Positions 31,373 to 44,072 of a stretch of DNA of 64,000 nucleotides are shown piece after piece; positions within the stretch are counted from its first letter, which is position 1; each line of letters opens with the position of its first letter. This DNA comes from Nicotiana tabacum. Lineage: Eukaryota; Streptophyta; Magnoliopsida; Solanales; Solanaceae. The notes beneath the pieces are model-generated. The model did not search any database and was not told the origin of the DNA. It saw only the letters and a list, made by a program, of their open reading frames with translations. The stretch lies in NCBI RefSeq assembly GCF_000715075.1, contig NC_134103.1, forward strand, positions 56,636,230 to 56,700,229, given 5' to 3'. A program made the position numbers and the translations under genes.

Positions 31373-32249
31373 TAAGCGCCCTTCATTCCCAGATGTTCAG
31401 TACGAAGAAAATTATTTTCTCCACTCTACTGCTCACGAAGGAAGAAGCATCATGGAATGGAATATCGATGGCTTGGCTGAACATCAGATATACAGTAAAC
31501 TCCATGAAATGGGTGTTTCTATCACAACCTATAAAATACGAGGCTCTTCTAACAAAGAAGCCGCCTCTATGATTGTAGCTGGATTCACTGGCATGTTGAA
31601 ATATTGGAGGGATAGTTATTTCACTGATGAAATAAAACATGCCATATACTCCTCTACAACCATTGAAACAGTTGTTAAAACTGAAAGAACTGCCATGGAG
31701 ACTACTTCCCAGATTACTAGAGAAGACGCCTGTGCTACCCTTCTCTATCATATAGCAAAACACTTCATTGGAGAACCCAAACTCTTCCAATATAGAAGTT
31801 TGAAAATCTTAAATAATCTGTCTTGCCAAACCCTAGATGACTTTATCTGGTATAAAAACCAATTCATCAGCAAGGTTATGATTAGACCTGATTGTCATCT
31901 AGATTTCTGGAAAGAACGCTTTATCAGCGGACTTCCCCCTCTATTCGCAAACAAGGTCAGAACAAAAATCCAAGATCGTTATGATGGTAAAATTCCTTAT
32001 CATCAAATGACCTATGGAGACCTCGTTAGCATCATCAATGTTGTGGGTCTTGAACTCTGCACTGATATTAAACTTAAAAAGCAGCTCAAAAAAGAGCGAC
32101 ACTCCTCTAGAAGAGAACTAGGAAGCTTCTGCCAAGACTTCAGATTTACCTCTATTGCTGCCCCATCTACTCACTCCTCAAAAAGAGATAAAAACTCTAA
32201 ATCTTCCAGAAAGATTCACCGTAGCAAATCTCGTAGAAAGATTCACTGA
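31373..32249 (+). pseudogene. EPRV coat protein region, truncated (third unit)
   Basis: Parallels 13377-14250 and is open from about 31341 to the TGA at 32247-32249. It keeps the coat core ('WKERFISGLPPLFANKVRTK') and the first basic Ser/Lys stretch, but stops just before the zinc knuckle, where a minus-oriented LTR fragment begins. A 12-base phrase 'agaaagattcac' occurs twice at 32208-32245, once at the junction, suggesting templated end joining. Confidence 0.85.
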
Positions 32250-32918
32250 AACACGTCCGCAACTCTTCTGAGCCCCTCGGGCTCCACACCAAACATCCAC
32301 ACAAGTCCAAAAATATCATACGAACTCACTAGCAAGCTCAAAATACCAAAATAACATCCGTAACCACGAATCGAACACCAAAATACATAGATTTCAAAAA
32401 TGAAACTCAAGAATCACTAAAATCACAACCAAGCATCCGATTCCTTCGAAACCAATGCGGAATGACACCAAACTTTGCACACAAGTTCCAAACGACAAAA
32501 CGGAGCCAGTCCAAATCTCAGAATCAAAATCTAAACCCGATAGCCACAAAGTCAATCCACGGTCGAACCTAAAAAATTTCTAAACCTTCAAATTGTCAAC
32601 TTCCGGCAAAGAGAGCCAAATAAACCTAGGAACCTCCAAATCAAATTTTGGACATACACCTAAGTCTAAAATCACCATAAGAACCTATAGGAACCATTAA
32701 AATACCGTTCTAGGTTTGTTTTCACAAAAGTCAAACCTTGGTCAATAATTTTAACTTAAGCTTCCAAACTAAGAATCAAGCATTCCAAATCAATCCAAAA
32801 CCTCCCCGGAATCAAACCAACCAACCTTCCAAGTCACATAACCACAAATACATACACATGAAGCTTTAAAATGGAAAACAAAACTCAAATACCCAAAACG
32901 ATCGATTGGGTCGTTACA
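32250..32918 (-). repeat. gypsy LTR fragment, minus orientation
   Basis: Read on the minus strand it starts TGTAACGACCCAATCG at 32918 and runs to the EPRV junction. Phrases such as 'tccacacaagtccaaaaatatcatac' (broken at 20 bases: 32295-32320) match 62025-62055 in the right-end LTR, so it is the first ~670 bp of a Tekay-like LTR. No gene. Confidence 0.68.
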
Positions 32919-34786
32919 GAGGCGGACAAGATGGTCCTCGCATCACGGGGGACCTTGGACGTCCAACTTCAATTGCTAAAATTCTTAGCTTTTTGTTATT
33001 AAGCCCCATTTCGATTCCTAAGCTTATGTTATCATTTTGGAAGCTAGAGAACACAATTTGAGGAGATTTTTAGGAGATTTTCACTCATGTCTTGAGGGTA
33101 AGCAATTTTAACTTGGATTTAATAATAAATCTTGAATACATAGTGATTATTACATCTAAAATAAGGAATTAAAGAGTAAAATTGAGGTTTTTGTCCAAAA
33201 CCTAAGAAAGTATTGTTTAAGATTTTGAACTTTGATTTGGAGTCGAATTTAAAAATAAATTATAATTTTGAATTTGAGAGGTTATGGTCACCGGAATTTG
33301 ATCGTGGTTTTGAATTTGGACCAAGTGGTCCCTAATTGACTTTTTATTGACTTCTGAGATTTTGTTAAAGATTAAAGTTTTATTATTTGGGATTAGTTTT
33401 TATAGATTTATTTGACTTTGTTGAGTACTCTTTGGCTAGATTATGGACATTTGAAGGCTGAAGATAATGAAAAGGTGTTTTGGAAGGTTGAAGCTCGTTT
33501 TGGAGAAGGTAAGTATCTTGTCTAACCTCGACTTGAGGGAATTTTTCTTATAACCGACTTGTGTACTACTTGCTACGTGTTTGGCGGTAAGTATATAGGA
33601 GGTGACAAGCGTATATACGGGGGTACTATATATTTTTCATGATCAGGGTAGGATCTAGAGTTTATTATACCTTGATTGATATATGCTTATGTGTTGAATA
33701 TTCTAATTATTTGTGTGACTACTTGTGTATCTTATTCATGCTATAATAATGTTATAGGCATATTCACATACTAGTTTAATATTATGATTTTCTTGTACTA
33801 TTTTACATGGTAGAACTGCATAGTCATACACTATGTTTTTATATGCACCTTGCTATTACTTATTTGAGATTGTTGAGAGTCATTGAGCTGTTAAGGCATG
33901 TGGACTCACGTTCCTGTTGAGATATCGGGTAGGGCATGTTATACATGTTACTCTAGGGCGTATGGATTTAGGTTCCAATTGAGTGTGGATATGGATTCAT
34001 TCTTCTAGAGTCATTGAACACCATAATCTTTTTGGTAGTGTACGCTAAAGATTGTGGACATATGGATTTGTGTTGATTATTTCTAAGTTAGTTTTATTAT
34101 CATGCGTAAACATTATAAACTCTATTGATGTATATTCCTCTTATATGCCGTCTTGATGTTATAGTATCTATGTTAATCATAATATCCGAAGAAATATGAA
34201 TCCTTTTTCATACTTTCCTATGATTAGTTGATATGCGATTCTTATTTTATTATACTATTATTGTGTATGTTTATGTGTTGCATTGGTTTATGGGAAGTGA
34301 GTATTTTATCAAAACCTTACCACTGCTTCATTGAGAATAGACTTGATACTTACTGAGTACATGTTGTCTTTTGTACTCATACTATACTTCTGCTTATTTT
34401 TGTGTAGATGCTGAGGTTGGTATTAGCGGTGCTCGGGAGGGGGGATAGGAGATACTTGGAGACTTTATGGTGAGCATCTCTACTTGGTTGACCTGCAGTG
34501 CTATGGAGTCACCTTCTATTATACTCTATTTTTATCTTTTTCTTCGGGCCGTTTTGTATATTGAGACAGTTGTACTTTTGGTATAGTTGCTCATGACTTT
34601 TATTACCAGTTCCTGGCAGTTGTATTCAGTATTTCAATTTATACTTGATGTTTATAGGCTTATTTATATTTATCTATGATGTAGGAAAGTTAGACTCTAT
34701 TTACATTGTCTCATTATCTGTTTTCTAATATTTAGATGTGAGGTTTGCTTATGTTAGTTTGCTATGGTGGGATTTGGATCGTGATA
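32919..34786 (+). repeat. 3' part of a plus-oriented gypsy LTR
   Basis: No coding region. It carries AG|GTAAGT (33507-33514), the 'cgacttgagggaatt' and 'ggaggtgacaagcg' blocks shared with other LTRs here, and ends 'ggatcgtgata' at 34786 followed by a degenerate primer site. The 5' part is missing, replaced by the minus-oriented LTR fragment. Confidence 0.68.
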
Positions 34787-34788
34787 AG

Positions 34789-34800
34789 TTGGTATTAGAT
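34789..34800 (+). promoter_or_regulatory. degenerate tRNA-Met primer binding site
   Basis: TTGGTATTAGAT follows the LTR end by two bases and differs from TTGGTATCAGAG by two changes. Confidence 0.6.
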
Positions 34801-34969
34801 GCTCTAGGTTCATGGTTCTACAATTCATGAGCATGTCTAGTAGAGTCTTGCGAATCAGTATGAGGACGTCTATACTTATCTTCGAGAGGCTACAAGGCAT
34901 TTAGAAAACTTCTCTTTTCTTTCTTCCTGCATTGTGTGACTTTGTTTAATCCTAAAGTTTGAATACTTA

Positions 34970-34988
34970 TTCCTCTATTCTCTCACAG
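34970..34988 (+). promoter_or_regulatory. 3' splice-site-like tract abutting the gag ATG
   Basis: 'cctctattctctcacag' precedes ATGGTGAGGAC with no gap, as at 18178-18199 in the unrelated insertion. It is pyrimidine-rich and ends in CAG. Confidence 0.4.
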
Positions 34989-35493
34989 ATGGTGAGGACA
35001 CGTATATCAGCGGCTAGTAAGCAGGAGCCAGTGCCCTGAGGTTTCACCCGCCAACCGAGGTAGAGGTAAGGTTAGAGAGTAGGCTGGAGCTCAGTACAAG
35101 GCTTATATGGTTGCACCCGCTAGAGTTGGAGGACTCACGATGCTTGTAGTCGTGTTAGAGCATTTCGGTTGAGCCACCTGCAACTCCAGAGATAAACCAG
35201 GTCATAGAACAGATTGTTCTTACAGGTCCAGCATAGGTTCCTGAGGACTTTATTGCTACTGTTTTGCTTCATGAGACTATACTTCAAATTCTGAGTTTCA
35301 TTGAGGGTAAGACACATGAGGAATGAATTTTATGATCCCAACTACTTCTCAGGATAGAGGGGGAGCCCAGACCCAAGCTACTCATACTCTAGAGCAGGCC
35401 GGTACTATATTTTAGGCCCTAGGAGTCCCACCAGTCGGAGTAGTCCATCCCATTGCTGTAGCACAACCATTAGTTAGACCCACTATGACTATG
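34989..35493 (+). pseudogene. gag N-terminal part of a gypsy element
   Basis: Begins at the ATGGTGAGGAC start shared with 18200 and continues with Arg/Gly-encoding 'cgaggtagaggtaaggttag'. Stops and frameshifts are frequent (for example TGA near 35037). It is cut at 35493 by a minus-oriented LTR, and the frame resumes at 38121. Confidence 0.68.
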
Positions 35494-38120
35494 TGTCACG
35501 ACCCAAATTTCCAACCAGAGGGATCGTGATGGCGCCTAACACCACTTTCTAGGTATGCCAACAAATAGCAATAGTTAAGGCAATGCAATATATCAGTCTA
35601 AAACTCATGACCATCTAGTACCTCTCAGAAAGTAGAGTCACTGAGTACATAAGCGTCTAGAGATGAACTAAATACAAAGTCTGGAATAACAGTACAGTGT
35701 TGGAATCAAGTAAAAAATAATAAGACTATAAGGTAGGTGACTCTAAGTCATACGAATGAGAGTGCATCACTACCTTGGGTCTCCTCAACCAACTAGCTAG
35801 TCTGCCCTCTGGGTACCATCGGAACCAACTCCAAAATCTGCACAAAAAGTGTAAAAGTGTAGTGTGAGTATAACCGACCCAATGTACTCCATAATTATTG
35901 AGCCTAACCTTGACGAGGTAGTGACGAGGCTAAGACAAGACACCTATATGTAAACCTTTACAATTAAGTAATGAGAAAAAGAACAAGAGATATAACAACA
36001 AGCTAACAAGTAAAAGAGCAAGATAAATAATAGGTGAGATAAATAACAGGTATAAATGCAAGAAGGTATATAACGAGAAAATGAAGAACAAAACGACTAA
36101 AGTAAAGCACAAATTATGCTTCCACAAGCAACTTCGAACAAGCCTTTCGAAAATAACCATGAAACAACATAGCCAAGTTCTCGATCTGCATAGTAAAATA
36201 AGGAACAAGCGGTATCAACATATGACACAACATCACCCTTCAAGCTTTTTCTCTCATTCTCACAAGCACAACATGATAGCAAGCACGGAAACACATTTCG
36301 TACATATTCACTCTTCCTCACAAGAGCAGTAGCACCCTTCGTGCAATGATATTAGTATATAGAAAAATACGGAAACACCCTTCGTGTACAATTACTCTTC
36401 CTCACAAGCATGGTAACACCATTCATGCAGCTCACTCTTTCTCACCAAGCATAAAACATGTAAAGCAATACCAAGCAAGGTGGGAAAGCACAAACGATAT
36501 CAAGAAGAGCGATTGAACATAGCTTACCATTTAGGAAATAATTATCACTTTGCACCAATACCCAAACCAACAATTAAATAGTCTCACTACCTAATATCAC
36601 AACAAGCTTAACACGTCTACTAATACAATGGAATAGTCAAAGAGTCTTACAATCTAGATAAAGCATGAAAAATATAATACATGAAGCAACAAGATGTAAA
36701 TAACTAGTTCTACCCGATGCTCAACCTATAGAAAAAATATATATACACTCATCACCTTGCATATACACCGCCCCCAATATGTATAACACATAGTAATTAG
36801 ACACAATTATATCCTAGTTCCCTCAAATCAAGGTTAACCAAGAAAGTTACCTCTTTCCAGCATAAATCAACCCTCTAACACCGCCTTTCCTTTAGCACAA
36901 GTCTAGAAACTACCATAGTATAAAAAAGGTTCGGTCTTTAATATATTTGGAAAAAGTCAACAAAAAGTTAACCCGGGCCCACATGGTCGAAATTTGAAAT
37001 TAAAATCAAATCCCAATTAATCCATTCACCCTCGAGTCCAAATATGTGATTTGTTTTGAGATCCGACCTCAATTCGAGGTCTAAATCACTAAAATACAAG
37101 ATCCTAAATTTCTACCCAAAAACTCTATTTATACCCTTTGAAATCTTGGATTAAGGCATGAAATTCAAATATTAGTAATGGAATTTGATCGAAAATAAGT
37201 TAAAGTTACTAACCTATGAAGTTGGGAAGAAAGTGCTCTCCAAAATTGTCTCTATGTGGAGTCTAGGTGTCACAAATGGAATAAAATGAGCTAAATCCTG
37301 AAATTCTTACCTTTTACCGAGCTGTAAGTATCGCAATTGCAAACTCTTATTCACAATTGGGATGTTCACAAAGCGGACAACTGGTCGCAAATGTGATCCA
37401 GCCCCGAGCCTTAGATCTCGTGATTGTGACACAAGTATCGCAACTGCGACATAAGCTTCGCAAATGTGAAGACTGGAATCCTCGCAATTGCGAACAAAGC
37501 TTCACAAATGCAAAGCTTCCCCCCCCCCCAGTATCAAAAAATTCAAGCTAGCACTCGCAATTGCGAAGCTCGCATTTGTGAACTAACCATCGCAATTGCA
37601 ACATCTACATCACCAAAAAACTAAAGTCTTCCAAAACAGTCTGAAACTCATCCGAAACTCACCCGAGCCCCTCGGTCCCTAATCCGAACATCCACACAAG
37701 TACAATAACATCATATAAAATCTCAAATCATCAAAATAATATCTAAAACCAAGAATCAAATACAAAGCTCAAAGAATTCAAAGTTCATGCTTTAAATTTG
37801 AACTTTTTACATTAAGCGTCGAAACGGTCTCGGATCACCCAGGATTCTAACCAAACATGCTTACAAGTCCAAAATCATCATACAAAACTACCAGAATCAT
37901 CAAAATACCGATCCGAGGTCATTTACCAATATTGTTGACAGTGGTCAACTCTGACAATTTTCAAGTTCAAAAATCAAGTTTTCTTTGAAAAATCACATTT
38001 AAACTTTCCAGAATCAACACGGATCATGCACGCAAGTCATAAATTATCAAATAGCACTATGAAAGGTTTCAAATCATGAAATGGGGAGCTAAAACTCAAA
38101 ATAACCTATCAGGTCATTAC
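35494..38120 (-). repeat. solo LTR, minus orientation, inside gag
   Basis: On the minus strand it starts GTAATGACCTGATAGG at 38120 and ends GGGTCGTGACA at 35494, with gag of one element on either side and no internal region. The expected 5-bp target duplication is not clear (CTATG on the left, TTATC on the right at best), so it may be decayed. It includes a cgcaattgcgaa palindrome cluster (37325-37610), a C10 run at 37522-37531 and roughly 60-bp repeats with 'acccttcgtg' (36290-36450). The same family as 8121-9614. Confidence 0.75.
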
Positions 38121-38986
38121 GTTATCGAGGAGCAAAAAAGGATGGATCGGTTCCAGAAGTTAGATCCTTCCCTTTTTGATGGTGATCCCACAATGGATGC
38201 TTCGGACTTACTAGACAGATGGCATGCGATTCTACATAATTTGGACATTGTGGAGTCTAAGGAAGTTGATTTTGCTATTTTTCAGTTGAGCTATCCAGCC
38301 AAGAGGTAGTGGCAGACTTATGAGTAGGGCATGCCATCAGGGTTACTCTATCTCACTTGACTTAGTTTTCGACTCTCTTCTTAAAGAAGTTCATTCTATT
38401 CACCAGGAGGGATTAGCTGTGCAACCAGTTTAAGCATTTGTAGTAGAATCGATGTTAGTTACTAAGTATGAGATAATGTTTATTAAGTATCTTGCTATGC
38501 AGCTTTCTTGATCCCCTACTGAGACTGAGAAGGTGAGGAGGTTCATCGATGGGCTTAACATTGGCAGTAAGCTCAACATGGCTTGAGCGTTTGAGACAAA
38601 TACTACTTTGGACAAGCCGTGGAGATAACATAGAGGATTGACCATACCCAAATATTAAGAGAAGCGTGAGGCCAAGAAGCCTCACGGTACTAGTAGGTTC
38701 AGTGGTGCCTCGTTCTAGAGACAATGGTTCTTATGGTGGCAGCCATTCTAGTAGGCCAGTTCATTTAGCATTCTAGACTTCTCGCGGTACTCCAAGCCAA
38801 TCATTATACTTGCACCACCAGTGTATGGCTCCTATGATGCTTCTCTGGGACAAAGTTCTTTCAATAGTTATTCTGGTCATCAGGGGAAAACTTAGACTCA
38901 TCTGCCTTATCCTTCTAGGGGTTGTTTTGAGTGTAGAGATTTGGGGAATATCAGGAAAGACTGACACAAGCATCAGAGATACATAG
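38121..38986 (+). pseudogene. gag C-terminal part of the gypsy element
   Basis: Resumes gag with 'QKRMDRFQKLDPSLFDGDPT' and 'ASDLLDRWHAILHNLDI', a capsid-type region, and continues with many stops to a damaged zinc knuckle (CFECRDLGN..., 38925-38970). The Ogre/Tat LTR begins at 38987, so the pol part is not in the window. Confidence 0.72.
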
Positions 38987-41900
38987 TGTTGCACCCTATT
39001 TTGTACGAATCATAACAAGATTCAACTAGTGATTTTCCTGTCGATGATGAAAGAGAGTCGCAACCTAATATATAAAGGTATACTAGGGTACCTATTTAGT
39101 TATAAAATCATTATCCTATTAGTTTGCTAACCAATGAGATTTGGATAAGGGTTCTTGTTCTTCTAAGGGGAAGGTGTTAGGCACCCCCTAGAATCTACCT
39201 AAGGTAGCTCCATAGGACTTAGACTAAGTTTAGGAAATTAAATGTCTATATTCTACTTAGTTAGTACTTAAAGTGTATAGCTTACTCTATGTCATGTTTT
39301 TTCAAAAATACTTATCATATTGAAAGAAGGATAGTATATGCACTTTGAAAAGAGAGTATAGATTTCATTTATAAAAGCCCTTCTACATAATTGAAAGAAT
39401 TTTGGAAGGGTAGTGTTTATGTTTGTGAACTTTGTAAAATATGGCTAGGTTTAGAATACTTTATCTTTGAAATAAAAATGGCTATTTGTTCAACTCTAGT
39501 AAGATGAGAGTTATTAGAGAAATGGACTTAGATATACCTTGAAACTCATTGTTTAGTTCTGCGTCCGAGTTTTAGAAGAAATATTTTTGAAGTATTCCTT
39601 GATTGCAGTCCCGTTTCATTTTGTAGAAAAACTTGACTTTTGAAATCGTTTTCAATTCCAACTTCTAAAAGGAGTGTCGCTCACTTTCGAATCTGTTTTA
39701 AACTTTGAAAAGAACTTCAAGAAAATACTTAGCATGAATGAGGGTGAAATTCATATAGCAGAAGTAACTAAGTATGTTTGAAGTTATATAGCTAATGTAA
39801 GAGACTATAATTCTTTTTAATTTTACCTATGGTTTTTAGCTTGCCTAGGTTTCTAAAGTAATTCAAAGATAATAAAGAGAAAGCATTCACTCAATATTGT
39901 CAGTACTATATACACATAGAAGGAACACCAAATTTATATAAAGCGATAAAGGAAAGGGAATTGGACTCATGGTTTGGGCCTGAAGAATGTTAGGCCCAGC
40001 GGACAACGAACAACAACATCAGCTTTAGTGACTTCAGATTCAGGGCAGGAACTTGGGCCTGAGTTCTTGAGAACTCAGCAGGAATAATTCGATTATATGT
40101 GCAAAAAGGAAAGGAAGACATTAGTGATAGAGCCCAATATGACACTTAAATATAAATAAAACCAATGTAAGGCCCAAATTAAAAATGTAACAAGTGCTGG
40201 TGATTAAAGGTGCAATAAAATTAATGCAAGATCAAACAGAGTAAACAAATTCATACTGAAGCCTTTCTTTCATTTAGCACTAACCTTAAAGAGATTAATA
40301 AATGTCAACAGTTAAGAGCTTAAGGTAAAATTACATTCATGGCCAAGACACCCTTTGGATCCCTGGCACTTCAGAGTTCACAAGGGTCTCAGGGACCTCG
40401 AGCAGTGCTTGTGTCAGGGAGGGTATCTCAACCACAAACTAAATCTTACTTCTAAATACCCTTAACCACCCACACTTACACTTTCCTATAGGTTTAAATG
40501 CCAATGAGGCATTGACTGTGACTTCTAATATATAACAGTAGCAATAACATAAAGATTCAAGTATGCACACCCCTCACAGAAGCTATACAAAATACTATTA
40601 TGAATATGAGATAACAGATTATACAACTGCAATCACAATCCAAACACAAGTGTGTGGTACACTATCAACAACTTCCAATATGCAGAAGGATACTCGAGAA
40701 ACCAATTACAGAAGCAAGCAAGGAAAAGGGACAACATCAAACTACTTTTAGAAATCCAAACATTAAGTAATGTGATTAAGGAGTAAGAAGACACATATAT
40801 ATACAGATAAGTTTAAGTTTGCAAGAGTCCGTATTCACAATACCTTAACAACCTATGTTCAAATTAATAAAGGGCTCATACATAGACTAAGTCTTAACTT
40901 CTATTAGATGTATGAGTTAACAGCCTCATTCAGAATCTCTAAGGAGTATTAACAGGGATGCTTAAGTAAATAGATTGATCATCACTTAAGCAAATGACAT
41001 GCTCTTTAAAGATTAATAATCTCATATTCATACTAGGCCCATTAGGAGTTAAGGCACTTATATAAATACAAGGTAATGTTCTGACAGGGAAGGTATGCAT
41101 CAAGAGCTTCCCTTAAGTTTTTAGTGATCACAATTGACTTATGTCTCAAATTCTATGTGGTCAATCCTTTAGAATAAACAAGATGTAGTTTCCTTTTTCA
41201 TAATAGGATGCAATTATAAAAAGGGGTGTGAGAGCATAAGCATAGCATGAAAGACAAGCAAGAAATCTGTTTTAAAATAAGAATGAGTGCAGAAAACCAA
41301 AGAAAAGATAATCAGGTTCATACAAAGGATATTCTAAAAGAGTACAAGATGGTAAAGTATCAAATAACATAAAATCAGATCAACAGTTTCATTACAAAAG
41401 TCCAGACTAATGAAAGTTTCTCATTAAGGAGGCATGGATCAGTTATACAGGTTAAGTGTGATAATCCAAGCATGATGAAGTTCTAGTTTCAGATGTGTTA
41501 GCAGCATGGAATAACCAAGAGATAATACACAGATACAACATATACCAGGCTCTTAAGGACAACCAAAAGGGGAATAACTTAGGCTAGAATAACAGAACAA
41601 AAATAAGACCAATTGCAGAGATTCATTAGAGCATAGTTCAATTACTTCAGAAACATATCTTATACAGTGAAACTTCACAAATATGATCACACAGTTATGG
41701 AGATTAGCAAGAGACCTTCACAATGACATTTCAGGGGAGTTATAGAATTATCGAACACATTAAAAGAGAGAAAACAACCCAAACAACTAAACTAACATAT
41801 TTTAACTATAATGACTACCATGTATTTAACCTTATATGTTCATAACTGCTCTAGTTCTAGTTTATCAGACAAACAACCTCAAGTGCATGACACAAATAAA

Positions 41901-44056
41901 CAAGTAACATTAAAGTAAATATCAGTAGAGCAGACATGACAGCCATAGCAAAATCATCAGGAAAGTCTAATGTCAGAACACGTATAGAAGATCCTTAAGG
42001 TTCTTTAGCTAGTTATAAAAGTTTAATCAACATATAGATTATTCAACTTAGTGTAACATTCATTAGGTTCACAAGGGTAGTCGATTAGTATTGGTTTAAT
42101 TATAGATCATCAAAGAGAGCAGTTAGTTCATACACAAAGCATGATTATCCAACATACACCAATAATAACACATCACACGCAGAAACAATCAATAGAGAAT
42201 AACAGAGTGGACATGATTTTAATTCAAATAATTAAAAGAGAGGAAGGGTCGTAGTACACTGGCCTTCCTTTGAGCAGCAAACCAAACAAAGACTTTGTTT
42301 AGCCTTTTAGGAACAAAAGATCAAAGAATTACCATAACTCAGACCCGGAAGAAATAAAATTGAGAAATCATTAAAAACCTAGTTTTTGATTGCAAATTGA
42401 TTCTGTAAGTTATTATGTCCTCACCTTAGGTTATGTTAGGTATGAACATTTAAGGCCATATTTATAGTGTCATTCAATGACTAGGGTTCCAATAGATTCA
42501 AAATTGTAAGTGGAAAGTGATGAAGATCAGATGATGGAAGCAAAGTGAGTGAAATCAGAGAAGACAGAGGGAAAAATTAGTGAAGGGTTTTACCTGGGCG
42601 ATTTGAATTTCAGAATCAACCATTGAATTTGAAAAACCAATGGTCAGATCTTCAATGTACAGAGGTCGCTGTATTTGACCTCTGGATATCGAATAACAAT
42701 GATGAAGTCTGAGGAATCATTCATGCATGCCTCCAATTTGAAGGATGGGAAGAGAACAAACGAGTCTCAGTTGCACAATTTAGGTCTAGGGTTTGATTTT
42801 GGGGTTTTGAATTTGTGTGATGAAATAGGAAATGAAATCGACAGGATTCGCAGATTAAAGGGACAATAGGCATGATTTCATGGTCGATTTGTGACTTGCC
42901 CTTAGGGAAATGAAAGGGGTACAAGATATAGCGTGTAAGATTTGGGGGGGAGGGGGGATCAACTAGCCACTAGTAGTCATACCCAAAATCATCTCCCAAA
43001 TCTTTTTCCTCAGGCTCTTCTTCAGGGTCTTTCTCAAACTCTTCTTCTTCCTCATTGTTGTTGTATAGAATATGGTCAACCGATCCTGCAACCACTTGCA
43101 GATGCATGGCAGTGGTAACAAGATAATGAGTCAAGATCTCGTGATATAGTTGTAAGGCTGTTGCTGCATCTTCTAACCCGGTCTCTAGGGTTAAGATAGG
43201 TGGAATGATTTAGGGTTTGGTATATGCCAAACTAGTCACTAGGGTTAAGATAGGTGGAAGAGATCTGGGCCATTGGATCTCTTGATCAACAACCCTGATA
43301 ATTCGAGGGTTAAAAGGTTAAAAATGAGAAAATATGTGAGCCATTGGATCCATGTGTTTCAACGACTGAGATTGGATCTGGGAGGTGTTAAAATTAAAGG
43401 AAAATCAAGATAAAATGTTGGCCGTTGATCGAATAGATTAACGGCTCAGATGTGTGTGTGTTTCTTGTGTGAGTGGTGGAGACAAGTGATGTGTCGAATT
43501 TTGATTGGCTCAGGGAGGGTCATGGATTGCCAACATGGATTGGGGGGTCATTTGGACTGGGTCAGATGGGGTAATTATTGGGCCAAAATTTTGGGCTAAT
43601 TCTAATTTAGTGCATAGCCACATTTGTATTTAATTGCAACTGCAATTATAGCCATTTAGCCATTAACTTTTAAAATTAATTTAATTAAACTAAATTAATT
43701 TCAATAAAATATAATAGAAATTATAATCATCAAATACAATACTAATTACTGTAATTAATTATTTATTTGTTAAAATACCTTATTTTCCAATTTATGACAT
43801 TAATTTTGGATTATTCAAAATAGTTGGCTTATTAACTAAAAATTAAGGAATAACTCTTTAAATTAATTTTAAAACCTATGTAATGAATATAAAAGGTTAT
43901 TTTAATAGTCTCAAAAATAGTAAGCGTAATATATCTCAAAATTATATAATACAAAATTATTAATTTTAACATTATTAATTATTTAACTTATATAAAAATA
44001 GGTATTATTGGTTAGAAATTAATTTTAAAAGGGAGGGTCAAAATTGATTGTCAACA
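38987..44056 (-). repeat. 3' LTR of the Ogre/Tat element
   Basis: Minus strand TGTTGACAATCAATTTTGAC at 44056 to GGGTGCAACA at 38987: TGTTG...CAACA ends, directly after a polypurine tract. 5,070 bp, AT-rich, no gene. The segment 40702-40749 recurs at 59433-59481, the remnant of the partner LTR. A piece of ORF1 is embedded at 42898-43174. Open frames in the LTR (for example 40563-40751, 42675-42869) have no family features. Confidence 0.88.
42898..43174 (-). pseudogene. ORF1 tail fragment captured within the Ogre LTR
   Basis: From 'cccttagggaaatgaaaggg' to 'gcatcttctaaccc' this parallels 57117-57482, the acidic 3' end of ORF1 and its downstream bases, in the same orientation but with an internal deletion (the part equivalent to about 57285-57370). 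It is bounded on the right by two copies of 'ctagggttaagataggtgga' (43182-43201 and 43238-43257). The Asp/Glu-rich tail is still recognisable, with frameshifts. Confidence 0.8.
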
Positions 44057-44072
44057 GCTACCCCTCTTTGAC
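44057..44072 (-). promoter_or_regulatory. polypurine tract of the Ogre/Tat element
   Basis: Minus strand GTCAAAGAGGGGTAGC directly precedes the TGTTGACA start of the 3' LTR; primes plus-strand synthesis. Confidence 0.85.

Noticed and set aside
9676..32249. Assignment of the EPRV to solendovirus or cavemovirus types known from tobacco and tomato
   Set aside because: Those have MP and coat arranged in separate ORFs and a transactivator gene. Here MP, coat, protease, RT and RNase H lie in one frame order with a different second ORF, closer to florendovirus/petuvirus. A phylogeny of the RT would decide.
37522..37531. C10 homopolymer as a regulatory or slippage element
   Set aside because: It is in a decayed LTR with no coding frame across it; probably simple mutation, possibly sequencing-sensitive.
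39000..42890. Possible host gene in the long AT-rich stretch
   Set aside because: It is bounded by TGTTG...CAACA ends and a polypurine tract and part of it recurs at 59433-59481, so it is the Ogre LTR; no long open frames are present.
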